Positions 1 to 10,300 of a stretch of 27,500 bases of DNA are shown here, in pieces. The stretch spans positions 1 through 27,500 of the forward strand of contig JAHBMJ010000846.1 of NCBI GenBank assembly GCA_018398765.1, read 5' to 3'. This stretch comes from Chromera velia (taxonomy: Eukaryota; Sar; Chromeraceae). Positions within the stretch are counted from its first letter, which is position 1, and the number at the start of each line of letters is the position of its first letter. A model generated the notes under the pieces. The model did not search any database, was not told where the DNA came from, and saw only the letters and a list, made by a program, of their open reading frames with translations. A program made the translations under genes and the position numbers.

Positions 1-195
1 TGTCTCTATCTGGTCCTACTCTTGCGCACGTTTCTACCAGCCTTTTCGTCTTTCGGCCCTCTGTGCTGTTGGCAGACTGGCGCGTCGTCATTTTGTTTTG
101 CCGCTGTCCTCTTTTCATTTCGTCACTTTCAAGATGACTCTGCGCAACCACAGACGTGCTGTCCGTGTGCTCCACTGCGAACAAACGCTCTGCAG

Positions 196-3062
196 GTGCA
201 AGAGAGAAACGCGATCGTGCTGATGGAAGGCCCGGATCTGGGGGCACGAGAGGCGAGTGGTATTGCAGGGGACACAGATCTTCCTGCTATCGAGGACGGG
301 GTCTGTCAGTCTCTGTTCTTGTCTGCTTTCTTGTCTCCGTCTTTCTTTCGTTTTCGTTTCTGTGTATGCATTCAGTGAGAGTAAGAGGGACAGGCCCTTC
401 GTCTTTCTCTATTTGTGTTTGCATGTGTCCTTTTCTTTCTTTGTGTATACGGGTGCGTCCATGTGACTATTCTCGTCTGAGTGGTTCTCAGATATTTCTG
501 AGTGGACGCTTTATTAATAAATGATGATTGGTACTTTCCTCTCTTTTCGTCGGAAATCTGAAGGGAGAAGATGGCTCTCTGTATCCGCTGTCTGTTTGTG
601 CAGCCGGGTGAGAGCGGCATGGATTGCCTCGTCGTGGTTGCTGAAGGGACAGCCTGCAGTGGAGACGGCGGGCAGTTGGAGGACTTGGAAGGCAGCAGCG
701 GTCACCTGGCTCTTGAAGATGGGGTCTGTCTCCTCCTCCTCCCTCTTTGTCTTTCTTCTCCTCCTTTTGTTTTTTCCCTCTTTCTCCCTTTTTTTCTTGT
801 TGCGTTCTTTCTCTCCGATGGATTCGTTCCCCTTTGACGTGACGGCCGAGAGAGCTTCCTCTGTGGATACCTGGGTGTGGCGATGTGAGGGTGATCAAAC
901 ATCTCCCTTCCTCTCTTCTCCTCTTCGACTCCCCGTCTCCGCTTCCTCTCTGACTTGTGCAGGTCCTCGCGCTGCCTGACTTGAGCGCCGAGGAGCGTCG
1001 CCGAATGGCAGAGGAAGAAGAGGCGAGACAACGAGAGGCAAAACGAGTAGAGAACAACCGAAAGGCAGCGGAGGTGAGCCCGTTCAAGTTTGTGATTTGG
1101 CCCTTTTGGTCGATGCGGCCCCCTTGTTTTTGCTTTGCCGCACTTTGTAAATTGGGTCGCGTGGGTAGACAGGAACAAAACGGCTGTTGTGTGTGTGTGT
1201 GTGTGTGTCTTTGTTTTTTGTGATGTTTTCTTTCTCTGTGGTTCTTTTGCAGATCTTTCCTTTTGTCAACACGGTTGTTTTTGTCTTTGGATTTTTTCTC
1301 TGTCTTCATTTTTTTTTGTCCCCTCTCGTTTCTGTGTGCAGGCCTGTGCGCGCATGCGTGTGGAGCTCCAGAAGCTGGAAAGGGAAGAGCAGGAGATGAA
1401 GAGAATCGTGAGTTGGACTGGCTGAGTGGGTGAGGCAGTAACTGAGTGAGAGAGAGAGAGAGTTCTTCTTGTTGCGTTTGTTCTTTCTGTGCGGTCTTCT
1501 CATTTCCCTTTTGCCCGACGCTTCTCTTCTTCCGATGTTTCTTTTGCGAAATGTTCTTTCCATTCGGGTCGCCAACCGAATTTGTTCTTCCAAGTGAACC
1601 TCCCTCTTTGCTCATTCGTGTGTCTGTCTGTCTGTCTGTCCGTCTGTCTGTCTGTTTGGTTGGTTTTGGCGAGTCAGCTTGAGGAGAGCGAGAGGGAAGC
1701 GGAGCATGCAGAAAGCCTCGCCGCCAGGACAGAAAAGGCCCTTGTCTTCATTCGGAGCTTGGGGGCTTCCAACTTTGAGGCGCTGGTGGAGGAACGCTCA
1801 TTGGTGGGTTTGCCTTTGGACGGGGNNNNGGGGGGGGGGGAGGACAGACGATTGGGTGACTGCATTCTTTCCGGGTGAGGGGCTGCCTGTTGTTGCACCT
1901 GCAACCATCAGTGTGTTGGGGGGTTCGCAGTCTCTCCGTCTCTTCCTGCCGTCTTTCTTGCGATACTTTTGGATGCGAAGAGAGAGTTTGGAAATTCTCT
2001 CTCTCTCTCTCTGTCTCTCTCTCTCTCTCCGTGTCTCTGTGGTTGTGTGTGTGTATGTGTGTGTGTGTGTGTACGCGTGCAGGAGGTAGGCCTGAAGGAG
2101 TTGATTCAAGATTTGCGAATCCGTCAGGGGTTGGAAGATGAGAAGATGGTCAGTGAATGCCTTGATCAGTGTTGTGATGCGTGAAAGGGTCTGTTTGTCT
2201 CTCTGCCTGTCTGTCTTGTTTGTCTGTCTTGTTTGTCCCTTTGCCTGTCTGTCTTGTTTGTCCGTCTGTCTTGTCTGTCTGTCTGTTTGCCTGCCTGTCC
2301 GTCTGTCTGTCTGTCTGTCTTTGTTGCTTTCTTTCTTTCTTTTTTTGTCTATTTTGTTCATGAAGAAAAGAAGGGAGAAGAAGAAACATATAGTCTGTCT
2401 GTCTTGTTTGTCTGCTTGCGAAACGTGGTCATTTTGATAGTCCTTTCCTTCCGTTTGTGTGTGTGTGTGTGTGTGTGTTTGTGCAGTGTGCCATCGGAGA
2501 GGAGCTGAGGAGAAGGGGACTGAGGGCGCCGTTTGGGCAGGCGGGGGGTTCATCTCCATATCCTGACTACCCTTCTGGGGCGGTGAGCGGCGACGGGCAC
2601 GGGGGGACCGTTGGGGGCTCGATGGCTGGTGCCTCTTCGGTTGGCGCGGCGGCTGCGGTGGCGGGAGGGGTGCAGGGGGGAAGCGGCGGTCTCCTTTCCG
2701 ATGTGGGGGGTTCTCCTGATCCGTCCTTGGGTCGTCGGGGGCTCGGGGGGGCTTCCTCTTCCTCCTCTTCGTCCTTCTCTGCGGGTGCTGCCGGGAGGGG
2801 GGAGGGAAACGACAACTGGGAACGACTCTTCCTGATGTCTTTCAGCGTCAGTCGGGGAGTGGGTGGGTGTGCGGGTGGATGAGTGAGTGTTTGTGAAGGA
2901 TGGTGGCAACAAAATTGAGATATGAGATGTTCACAGGTGGTTGCTTGCCGTTCCTTACGTTCTCCTTGCAACTCTTTCTCTTCTTGTTGTTGTTGTGTGC
3001 AGCGACGAAGGCCTGGAGGTTCGACGGCGTCTTCCTCATGTCGGCGTCCGGCGCCTCTCTGA
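196..3062 (+). CDS. Unrecognised charged coiled-coil protein, 3' part only (eight exons)
   Basis: I do not recognise this protein. Exons by frame and GT/AG signals: 196-300, 604-723, 963-1073, 1342-1407, 1678-1803, 2083-2148, 2487-2846 and a probable last exon 3003-3062 ending in TGA. The seven before the last are each a multiple of three long, so all junctions are phase 0. The 963-2148 exons read as charged heptad-like helix, rich in E, R, K and A (for example EERRRMAEEEEARQRE), which suggests a coiled coil. The 2487 exon turns to a G/S/A-rich segment with a serine run, then an aromatic WERLFLM patch. The 5' end lies left of the window, so there is no start codon. The 3' end is uncertain: without the last splice the frame stops at 2880-2882. 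Intron 5 holds a four-base assembly gap. Structural or scaffold role is only a guess from the coiled coil. Confidence 0.62.
1188..1208 (+). repeat. (GT)n microsatellite in intron
   Basis: A pure GT run in the intron between exons 963-1073 and 1342-1407 of the left-hand gene. Confidence 0.9.
1619..1656 (+). repeat. (CTGT)n tetranucleotide repeat in intron
   Basis: CTGT units with one CCGT variant lie just upstream of the 3' splice site at 1677. On the sense strand they form a pyrimidine/U-rich tract. Confidence 0.9.
1826..1829. other. Assembly gap (four N) in a G run
   Basis: Four unknown bases sit between GGGG and a run of ten or more G, inside the intron between exons 1678-1803 and 2083-2148. 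The gap is probably an unresolved homopolymer. It does not affect the coding exons as modelled. Confidence 0.95.
1997..2073 (+). repeat. (CT)n followed by (GT)n before a 3' splice site
   Basis: A CT-rich block (about 1999-2032) changes into a GT repeat (about 2044-2072) that ends ten bases before the acceptor GCAG at 2079-2082. Confidence 0.88.
2190..2345 (+). repeat. Degenerate (CTGT)n array in intron
   Basis: About 150 bases of CTGT with TTGT, CCGT and CTGC variants fill the intron between exons 2083-2148 and 2487-2846, followed by a T-rich stretch. Confidence 0.88.
2456..2478 (+). repeat. (GT)n directly before a 3' splice site
   Basis: A pure GT run followed only by TTGTGCAG, the acceptor of exon 2487-2846. 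Confidence 0.9.
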
Positions 3063-3930
3063 GCTTCTTCGAAGTACTCGCTGGCTGGCTGTGTGCTCTT
3101 CTGGCTGTGGCAGATTTCCCTCTTGTTTGTCTCGTCTTTTCTCTTTGGGCGTCCGTCTGGTGGCGGACGGGAGGGAATCCACTCCCACAGCAGACAGGAA
3201 GAGAGACAGAGGGGGAAAGAGGGCATGAGGGGCCGAATGGAAGTCGTGAAGCGCTTGTGTATAGGGGTCTGCAGATCTGCATGTGATCGTTGACTGCTCT
3301 CTCACGGGCGGACAGGCCCTGCTGTGGCTGCATCGCACCCTTCTCTCTCTGCCTTCCCTCCAGTGTTTGTTTGCATGTGCGTGCGTCTCATTGTCTCTCG
3401 TCTGGTCTCTTGAGTACCTTCCAAGAAGAGAGAGAGGGGGGCTCTCTTTATACGCCTTCGTTCAGCCATCCTTTGAAAAACACTCTTGGTAGATGAGATC
3501 ACGCAGGGACAGATTCCTTCGTCTTCTCCCTTGAAGAGGAATGATGGAACTCAGGGCGTTTTGAAAGTATGGTTTAATGGGAAGTACGGTCGCTTCCCTA
3601 GCGGTCGTCTCTTTGCTCTCTTCCTTCTCACAACCATCACTGGCTGGTGGAAGGATCCAAGTGATTCATTCGCGTGTCTGTCAATAAGAGGGAATCAAGG
3701 GATTAACAATAGTCAAGACAACAGTGAATCCTTGAGTGACGCATGCAAAGTGAATCAAAGTGATTCTGCGTATTTCTTTTGTGAATCTTGGGAGAGGGCA
3801 CTTGGGTTTGGGTGCGGGAAAGGCTCATGGTCGAGCTTTCTTGAGAACATGTAGCGTGACAGCGTCGCGGAGATCAACATTTTGGAAGGACCCAAAGGCA
3901 ACTTGAACCCTCTCCTGTATCGATGATATG
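3063..3930. other. 3' flank of the left-hand gene; no supported gene
   Basis: This stretch has mixed composition with CT-rich and GA-rich patches. A plus-strand frame is open from 3486 to 3854 but has no ATG near its start and no clear splice context, so I do not call it. A cluster of GTGAATC/GTGATTC words lies at about 3659-3790 (see findings). Confidence 0.6.
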
Positions 3931-4415
3931 GATGTTTCAATGGTTTCATGTTTGCGTTACTTTATGTGTCCATCATACAATACATCACACAGTTTGCGCT
4001 GCTTGATGCTTATCGCCAGACTACAGCTACCTGCCAGTGGTGTAACTATAAAAGCTGTCATATCGAATGTTATACTCTATATAAGTTTATAAAAAAAAGA
4101 CATAATATGATTGTGTATTCAAGTTTTACTAATTAACTGATACCAAGTGTTTCATGAAAATTTGATTTTAAGCCTAGTTTTTTGACTAGTTTTTTGAGCG
4201 TATTACTAATTTACTAGCTTAATCTTTATAACTTAGTCTAGCTATAATATTTATTTGATGATTATTTATTTAATTTTAGTAGTAATATAATGATGTATAT
4301 ATAATATCATAATAAATAATAACTTGAAGGAATCATCTATCTAATTATGTCTAGAGTTATACTAGGAGTTATGTATATCATTTAGTGTATGATACGTACA
4401 GTATTATAGGCGTGA
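3931..4415. other. AT-rich intergenic island
   Basis: The sequence becomes strongly AT-rich with no long open frame. It holds a perfect 12-base tandem duplication at 4174-4185 and 4186-4197 (CTAGTTTTTTGA twice) and a run of TA-rich words around 4290-4325. The AT content drops back sharply near 4420. I see no gene in it. Confidence 0.75.
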
Positions 4416-4675
4416 CTTAAAGAAGTTTCCGCCCGCGGCAGGACGGGGATTGCACAACACGCGCAGGCCTTTTTAAGTAAGCTTTGGGGCCTTGTCATGG
4501 CAATACACACTGTTGACAGCTCAGTACACGTACAGTACATTCCAACATGGTATATGGCAAGGAATGGCTCCGCCGTTCGATCAATTCAACCTTAGCCCTG
4601 CATAATAATCTCCCACCGCCGTCGGCCCGCCGATCCTCAATCTCATCTCAAAAGCCCCCACGTCGCGCCACGTAG

Positions 4676-4682
4676 TATAAAG
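4676..4682 (+). promoter_or_regulatory. TATA-like box upstream of the 17-exon gene
   Basis: TATAAAG lies about 600 bases before the ATG at 5281, followed by a pyrimidine-rich stretch (CTCTCCTTTTCC) that could carry a start site. It is the only TATA-like word in the GC-balanced part of this upstream region. Transcription from here is an inference; the 5' UTR could also be spliced. Confidence 0.25.
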
Positions 4683-4745
4683 ACGTGTCCCGCTCTCCTT
4701 TTCCGAGGCTTCAATTGAGGCTTCTCTTCGTGCACATGAGCTAAG

Positions 4746-4799
4746 ATTGATCGAGGCGTAAGCATAACAAAACCCTCAATCATCATTGATCGAGGGGTT
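4746..4799 (+). repeat. Direct and inverted repeat with ATTGATCGAGG
   Basis: ATTGATCGAGG occurs twice, at 4746-4756 and 4786-4796. The second copy is also the right arm of an imperfect hairpin whose left arm is AACCCTCAATCA at 4771-4782 with a four-base loop. Promoter or leader element is possible; function is unknown. Confidence 0.6.
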
Positions 4800-4866
4800 C
4801 ATTTTTTCCTTAATTTCTTTTAATGTACCGATCGAGTCCCGCGGACCGGCCGGCTCGATCCTTTGT

Positions 4867-4963
4867 TGCATGCATGCATGTGCAGACTGAGCTGTCCGAT
4901 TGATGCACACCGATACGCGCGCAGGCAGACTCGCATGCATGCATGCAGCATGCATGCATGCAT
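4867..4963 (+). promoter_or_regulatory. TGCATGCA arrays in the leader of the 17-exon gene
   Basis: Three (GCAT)n blocks lie at 4867-4880, 4933-4946 and 4950-4963. Each contains the palindrome TGCATGCA. That word is a known binding site for an ApiAP2 factor in Plasmodium, and GCATGC-type words are known promoter motifs in apicomplexans. Whether they act as sites here, or are only a tetranucleotide repeat, cannot be told from sequence. Confidence 0.4.
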
Positions 4964-5005
4964 CGATCGCCGATCGATCGGACTGATACGTACATGCATC
5001 CATAT

Positions 5006-5039
5006 AGAGAGCTATTTCAATATGTCGACATAGCTCTCT
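5006..5039 (+). repeat. Perfect 10-base inverted repeat
   Basis: AGAGAGCTAT at 5006-5015 is complementary to ATAGCTCTCT at 5030-5039, with a 14-base spacer containing GTCGAC. If the leader starts upstream, this would form a hairpin in the 5' UTR. Confidence 0.75.
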
Positions 5040-5280
5040 TTGCCAGTGTATGTAGAGCTTGCTTGAAAAGGTCTGTGTAGCTATCTCCCGTGTAACTCTC
5101 AAACCCTACGTTTGCCTTTGCTTCATGTATTGACCTCCAATGTATAGAGCCAGATCCTCGCGTGTGTGTGCCAACGAGTGGATGTGTACAGCAAATATGT
5201 AGGTGCGCCACTTACGGCGTCACTCTTTGAGAGCCAAAGACTGACCTTTGACTTGGGGTTCCCCCTGAAGCAAGGACAGC

Positions 5281-5710
5281 ATGAGAAAAGCCGCGCCGAA
5301 GGCAGTGACTGCAGGGACAAAGATTGAGCCCTTAAGCGAGGAAAGAAAGAAGAAGGCAAATGCGAAATTCAACGAGCTCCTTCCGTTCAGTGATCTTGTC
5401 ACTTCCGGCTTCGTCAAGCACAAAGACGTGGAGGACTCGCAGCTCTTCGTAGCAGACAGAAACGCGACGCGAGCAGGTCGGCTAGCCTGTCCTGCTGTAT
5501 GCAAAAGGAGCAATCCACTTCTCTCCGAAGCATGCATGCCTACAGCTGCATATATACATGTTTCAGCACGCAATCAGTCCCGTATCCACTCGACAGTCAG
5601 TCAGTCAGTCAGTCAGACAGTCAGTCAGTCAGTCAGACAGTCAGTCAGTCAGTCAGTCGGTCAGTCAGTCAGTCAGACAGTCAGATAGTCAGTCAGTCAG
5701 TCAGCCAGTC

Positions 5711-5742
<32 letters not shown>

Positions 5743-6128
5743 AGTCAGTCAGTCCGTCAGTCAGTTAGTCAATCAGCAAGCCAGTCGGTCTGTCAGTCGG
5801 GCGGGCAGTCACTCGTTCAATCAGTCAGTCACTGTGTCAATCAGGCAGTCAGTCAGTCAGTCAGTCACTCACTCACTCACTTGCCCTCTCGCTCAGTCAG
5901 CGAGTCAGTCCGTCAGCGAGTTGGGTCTCAGTCTCGTTCTCAGTCAATCAGTGAATAGTCAGTGAGTCCCTCAGTCAGTCAGGCAGTCACTCATTTAATT
6001 GGTCAGTCAGTGAGTCGGCCGGTATGTCCATCACTCAAGCAGTCAGATACGTAGCTGCTCAGTCAATCTCCCATAGACAGGCTTGCAGAAAAGGCCGACA
6101 CTCATTCTTTCATCGTCCATTACATTTC

Positions 6129-6160
<32 letters not shown>

Positions 6161-7322
6161 ATCGTGTGCGTGCGTATGGTGCGTATGGTCTTGTTACCGA
6201 TACGAATAATGTTGACTCCTTAATTCTCTGCACGGCCTCTACATTCGCAGCCGTCACGTTCCACAGACTTCAGCAGCTTCACGAACTTCTTCTCTCACAG
6301 GTGGGTGAACCGCCACTTTGCCCCTCTAACGCAGGCATGCCTGTTCTTTTCCTCTCTCACTCTCTCGCTGTCTCTCTGTTCTTTCTCGTTCTGCATGCGT
6401 AATCTTCCATGACCTTTGTGCACGTCTCGTCACGGTTGCGAGGCCTCTTTGTGTGTCTCGTCGCACAGTTCAGCAATGTGGAATCCACTCGTTTTTCTCT
6501 TCGAAGTTTCGGCCCTCTGTAAGCTTGTTTGTGTGTTTCTGTGTGTGCATTTTGTGTGTGTGTATGTATGTATGTATGTATGTATGTATGTGTCTGTCTG
6601 TGTATCAATGTGTGAGTGCGTGTGTGTGTGTGCGTGTCTGCAGTTGGGGGCTTTGAAGGTCCTCCAGGCCGAGCTTGACATCACCTTCCATTGTTTGAAC
6701 CTCCCTGATCTCAATAAGGGTGGGGGTGCACGTCCGGTGCTTCCTCCTTTGAATTCTCTCCAGGATGCAGGCAGGGGAGGAGCCTCCAGAGGGTCGGGGG
6801 GAAGTCGGCAGAGCTCCTCAAGCGGCCTGGGGGGCAAGCGAAGTGTGGGCCTGGGAGGTGGGCTTCGGGGACCTCCAGGGACTTCCGGTCCCTTTCCTGC
6901 TTCTGGTCAGAGTGCAGGTGGGAGGCCAGGGGTGTACTCTGGGCAGGAAAACGAGCTTGCATCTGCAGACCTTCACAGACAGTTCTGCGAACACTTGAAT
7001 AAAACGTTCTTCCTTCAAGTGCGCCTCCCCTCTCAGCTATCCAGCTCGAAGAGACGAACAGGGTGCCAGCCGATCGCTGTTGTGTCCTCTGTCCCAACCG
7101 TCGCCATCCCCGCCAGGGACCCCAGAGGTCTTGTGGCGTCGCGTCCCATCAGGGACGTCGCCAATGTGGCAGACGACTCTGAGTACTTCCAGGTCAGTTC
7201 TGACACACTGACTGAACCAGCAAGGCACTTTCAGAGTACGTCCACGCCTTCTCAAACTGGCCTTTGAGGGAATGAGGAAAAGCGAAGACAACACTCAAAC
7301 AGCGTCACTTGACATTGTGTGT

Positions 7323-7362
<40 letters not shown>

Positions 7363-10300
7363 ACGTACAGGCCCTGTCCCAGCCTTCCGGTTTCTCTGCA
7401 CAGAGACCCCCTCCGTCTAGGTCCTCCGGGGGAAGTCGAGATGGAGGCCCTCTCCAGATCGTGAGAGGAAAAGCGCAAAGGAATCTTCCAGTTACACCAG
7501 AATTGTGTCCTGGTGGTCAGAGGGTCCTGCACTCTCTTGCCATCGACGGAATGCTGGACACCGCGCTCTTCTTCCTTTTTCGGTAGGCCAGCCATCAGTA
7601 TTCATTCTCCTTTGCCATCATCCCGCTTTGGACATTCGATTTATTCCTGCTTTGCCTTGCAGTCGGTTCTCTTCTTTCAGCTCCACGTGTAAAAGAAGCA
7701 CCTCTGATTGATCTGCTGCAGCACTGAGACAGAGACCTTCAAGCGTCGGCACACTCGTAGTACTTTAGCGGCACCAAGCGACAGCTATCCTCAAGCAAGC
7801 CTGAAATGTATCTCCCTGTCAAAACACTTATCAGCCGTTTCAATTCAGCAGTGCAAAGTCCGGCAGAAGAGTGGAAAAGGATGACCCAAAGGATGGCCAT
7901 GCGCAGGGAGGATCAACTCAAATCCCCTAGCTGTTCTGTTCTGTTCTCGTTGTTGTTCTTTGCCGTCTCCCTTTCTCCTCCTCTGTGTGCATGCAGCTCT
8001 TTTCTTTTCAACTCGCTTTCCTTGTCCCCCTCTGTACCCATGCAGGTTTCAAGACGTTGCAGTGCCATCTGTCGTCCCCCAGGCCCACCTCATGGACAGC
8101 AGACCACCCCATCTTCGCATTGCAGGGCCGCTCTCATTTGCCCAAACAGCATCGGGGCCCTTCCGCCCGGCTCCCGCAGGAGACTCACCACAGCAGCAGC
8201 AGCAGCAGCAAGAACGCGAAGAAGCAGATTCACCCCCAAGGACAAACTACTCACCCCCACAGAAATCTCTGCTAAAAAAACAGCAGCATGGGGGCCAACG
8301 TCCCCTGCCCCTTCCAGGGCCTCTCATGTCGTCAGCAGTGGGTGAGGAGGACGGAGTGATTTTCAGCCAGCCAACGACTGACCAGGGACACGACATTCCT
8401 GCGCCCCCTCCTTTGGTGCGGCCAGTGTTGGTGTTGGGGGCTGGAAACGGAACCCCCAGCGGTCTGGAGGTGAATGCAGAAGTGCGTCGTCGAATGCGTC
8501 TGGCTGCTGTTGAGGGGCGTGCGTCAGGGTGTGGTGTGCAGGGGGAGACAATCGAATTTCCCCCTCCATCCGCAAAAGGAGGAGATGAGGGAGTGGGGCA
8601 AACAGTAGACACCGACAGAACCGAGGCGCATGTCGACGAGCGAGAAAGAGAAAAGGATAGAGACAGAGAGCTTTACGAGAGAAGAATGTACGATGATGGC
8701 GAGGACATCACTGAGGAGGAAGCGCACGTAGCCGAAAAAGCTGTAGCCACCACATACTACTCTCGAAGGAGACTCCAAGAAGAGGGAAACCCAGAAGATC
8801 CGGAGACTACAGGGTTACGACATCAGGAAGCCGGCTTTCGGCGTATTTTGGATGCTCTCAGAGAGACGGCAGGGGCGTCTGGAGGGGCAGGGGACGGTGC
8901 AGGAGTGCGTGCGTCAGTCGTTCTCCCCGCCGAGAGACTTTACTCGAGGAGGAAAGTGGCGCATCTGCGCCAAGTCACCATGGTCATGGCTGCACAACAG
9001 CGCCAGCAGCAGCAACAACAAAGTGGACCGACGGATCCTGACTCGGTCGGTCAGTGCATGGGTGAAACAAACAAACAAATAAACAGAGAAAAAAAGAAAG
9101 AAAGAAAGAAAGAAGGAAGGAAGGAAGAAAGAAGGAAGGAAGGAAGGAAGGAAGAAAGAAAGAAGGGAGGAAGGAAGGAAGGAAGGAAGGAAGAAAGAAA
9201 GAAAGAAAGAAATGCGCGCAAATTCAATCCGTGCGAGGACAGACTCTGTCGATCAGGAGAACGAATTGCTGTTTCGTCCCGTCCTCAAATATGCATACGT
9301 GGCAGATGAGCTTATAGGTCCTTTTGATTGAGACTCAAAAGACTCGATCACTGAGAGAGAGAAAGAGGAAAATAACAACTCATTCTCTCTTCCATCGATC
9401 AATGCATACGGATGCATTTGTGCTGTTCCCTTTGCTGCTTTTCCTCATTTGCGCGCACCTCTGTTTATTCGTTTGTCGCGTGTCTGTTTTGATACGTGCA
9501 TCTGTTGTTCCACTAACTTACGTGGGCTTTGATCAGGCGAGGAGGCGGATGTCGATGCAAGCCACACGACGATTTTCAGTCGAGCGGGCAGAGCTTGGAG
9601 GGGAGGGAGGAGGGGGACAACGCAGCTCCATGCAGAAGGGGGCGAGCGGCAGTTCTGCTACAGCTACAGCCACAGGTGCAGGAGGACCCGTGGCTCTCGA
9701 CCTTGGCTCCGGGATTTCGGAAGAAGTCCTGGCAGAGGGACCTGAGGGGAAGGAAGGAAACCAACAGCAACAACAGGAAAACCAAGAAGGAAGACAAAAG
9801 GGGGTCGGTGTCAATCCAAATCGGAAAGGTGAAGAGGGCACCCTTGGCATAGCGAGAGACTTTAAGATTGAAAAGGCGATCGACCCTCTGAGGCTCTCAC
9901 GTCAAATTTCATTTGGAAGCGACTCTTTAATCCCTTATACCTTTCTCGTTTTGCCGTCCCTGTGGATACCGAAAAGCCTCTTTGCGTCAGTCAGTCAGTC
10001 AGTCAGTCAGTCAGTCCCAGTTTTTTTTCCTTCTTCTCCTCCTTTTTCCTGTTTTCAAATTGACCTCATTTTTTTGTTGTTGATTTGGAGTGTGCAATGC
10101 CTTCGCTCCAGTTCCTATGGGATTTTCATGGCTTGTCTTGCAACGCAACCAGACAACAAACCACAAAACGGTGCGTGTTCTAGATGGCACTGCTCTTTTC
10201 TCTCTACTTGAACTTCAGTCCAATGTAAGAGTTTTCTTTCCACCCCACACAAAATTGCTGGAGGTTGGTAAACAAATATCTGATCTGAAGGATGCTCTTC

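Noticed and set aside
514-705. Protein-like minus-strand frame (NHDEAIHAALTRLHKQ)
   Set aside because: Flanking pyrimidine tracts and splice phase support the plus strand (exon 604-723). The minus reading has no acceptor tract.
488-1615. A 375-codon minus-strand frame rich in K, R, E and Q
   Set aside because: It is the mirror of pyrimidine-rich plus-strand introns. It crosses three well-formed plus-strand exons and has no domain.
2138-2437. Cys/Leu/Ser/Val repeat frames over the CTGT array, and similar ones at 14317-14728
   Set aside because: They are low-complexity translations of tetranucleotide repeats inside introns.
3011-3073. Alternative frame for the last exon of the left-hand gene (AWRFDGVFLMSASG...)
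   Set aside because: It needs an acceptor at 3010 without its own pyrimidine tract. The acceptor at 3002 is much better, though its frame ends soon at 3062. Not fully excluded.
3486-3854. A 122-codon plus-strand frame downstream of the left-hand gene
   Set aside because: It has no ATG near its start, no motif, and it overlaps the GTGAATC repeat-like cluster.
5499-5965. Open frames reading Ser-Gln-Ser-Val repeats in all three plus frames
   Set aside because: They are translations of the TCAG array. Splice phase from exon 5281-5476 into 6251-6300 skips the array exactly.
5594-6050. CRISPR-like or satellite array
   Set aside because: The unit is four bases with no unique spacers. It is a eukaryotic microsatellite in an intron.
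7960-8046. Signal-peptide-like start (MPSPFLLLCVHAA) ahead of the long exon
   Set aside because: This is the translated pyrimidine tract of intron 4. It ends in the acceptor TGCAG at 8041-8045, and the phase matches the exon before it. The first codon is ATG but it lies inside the intron.
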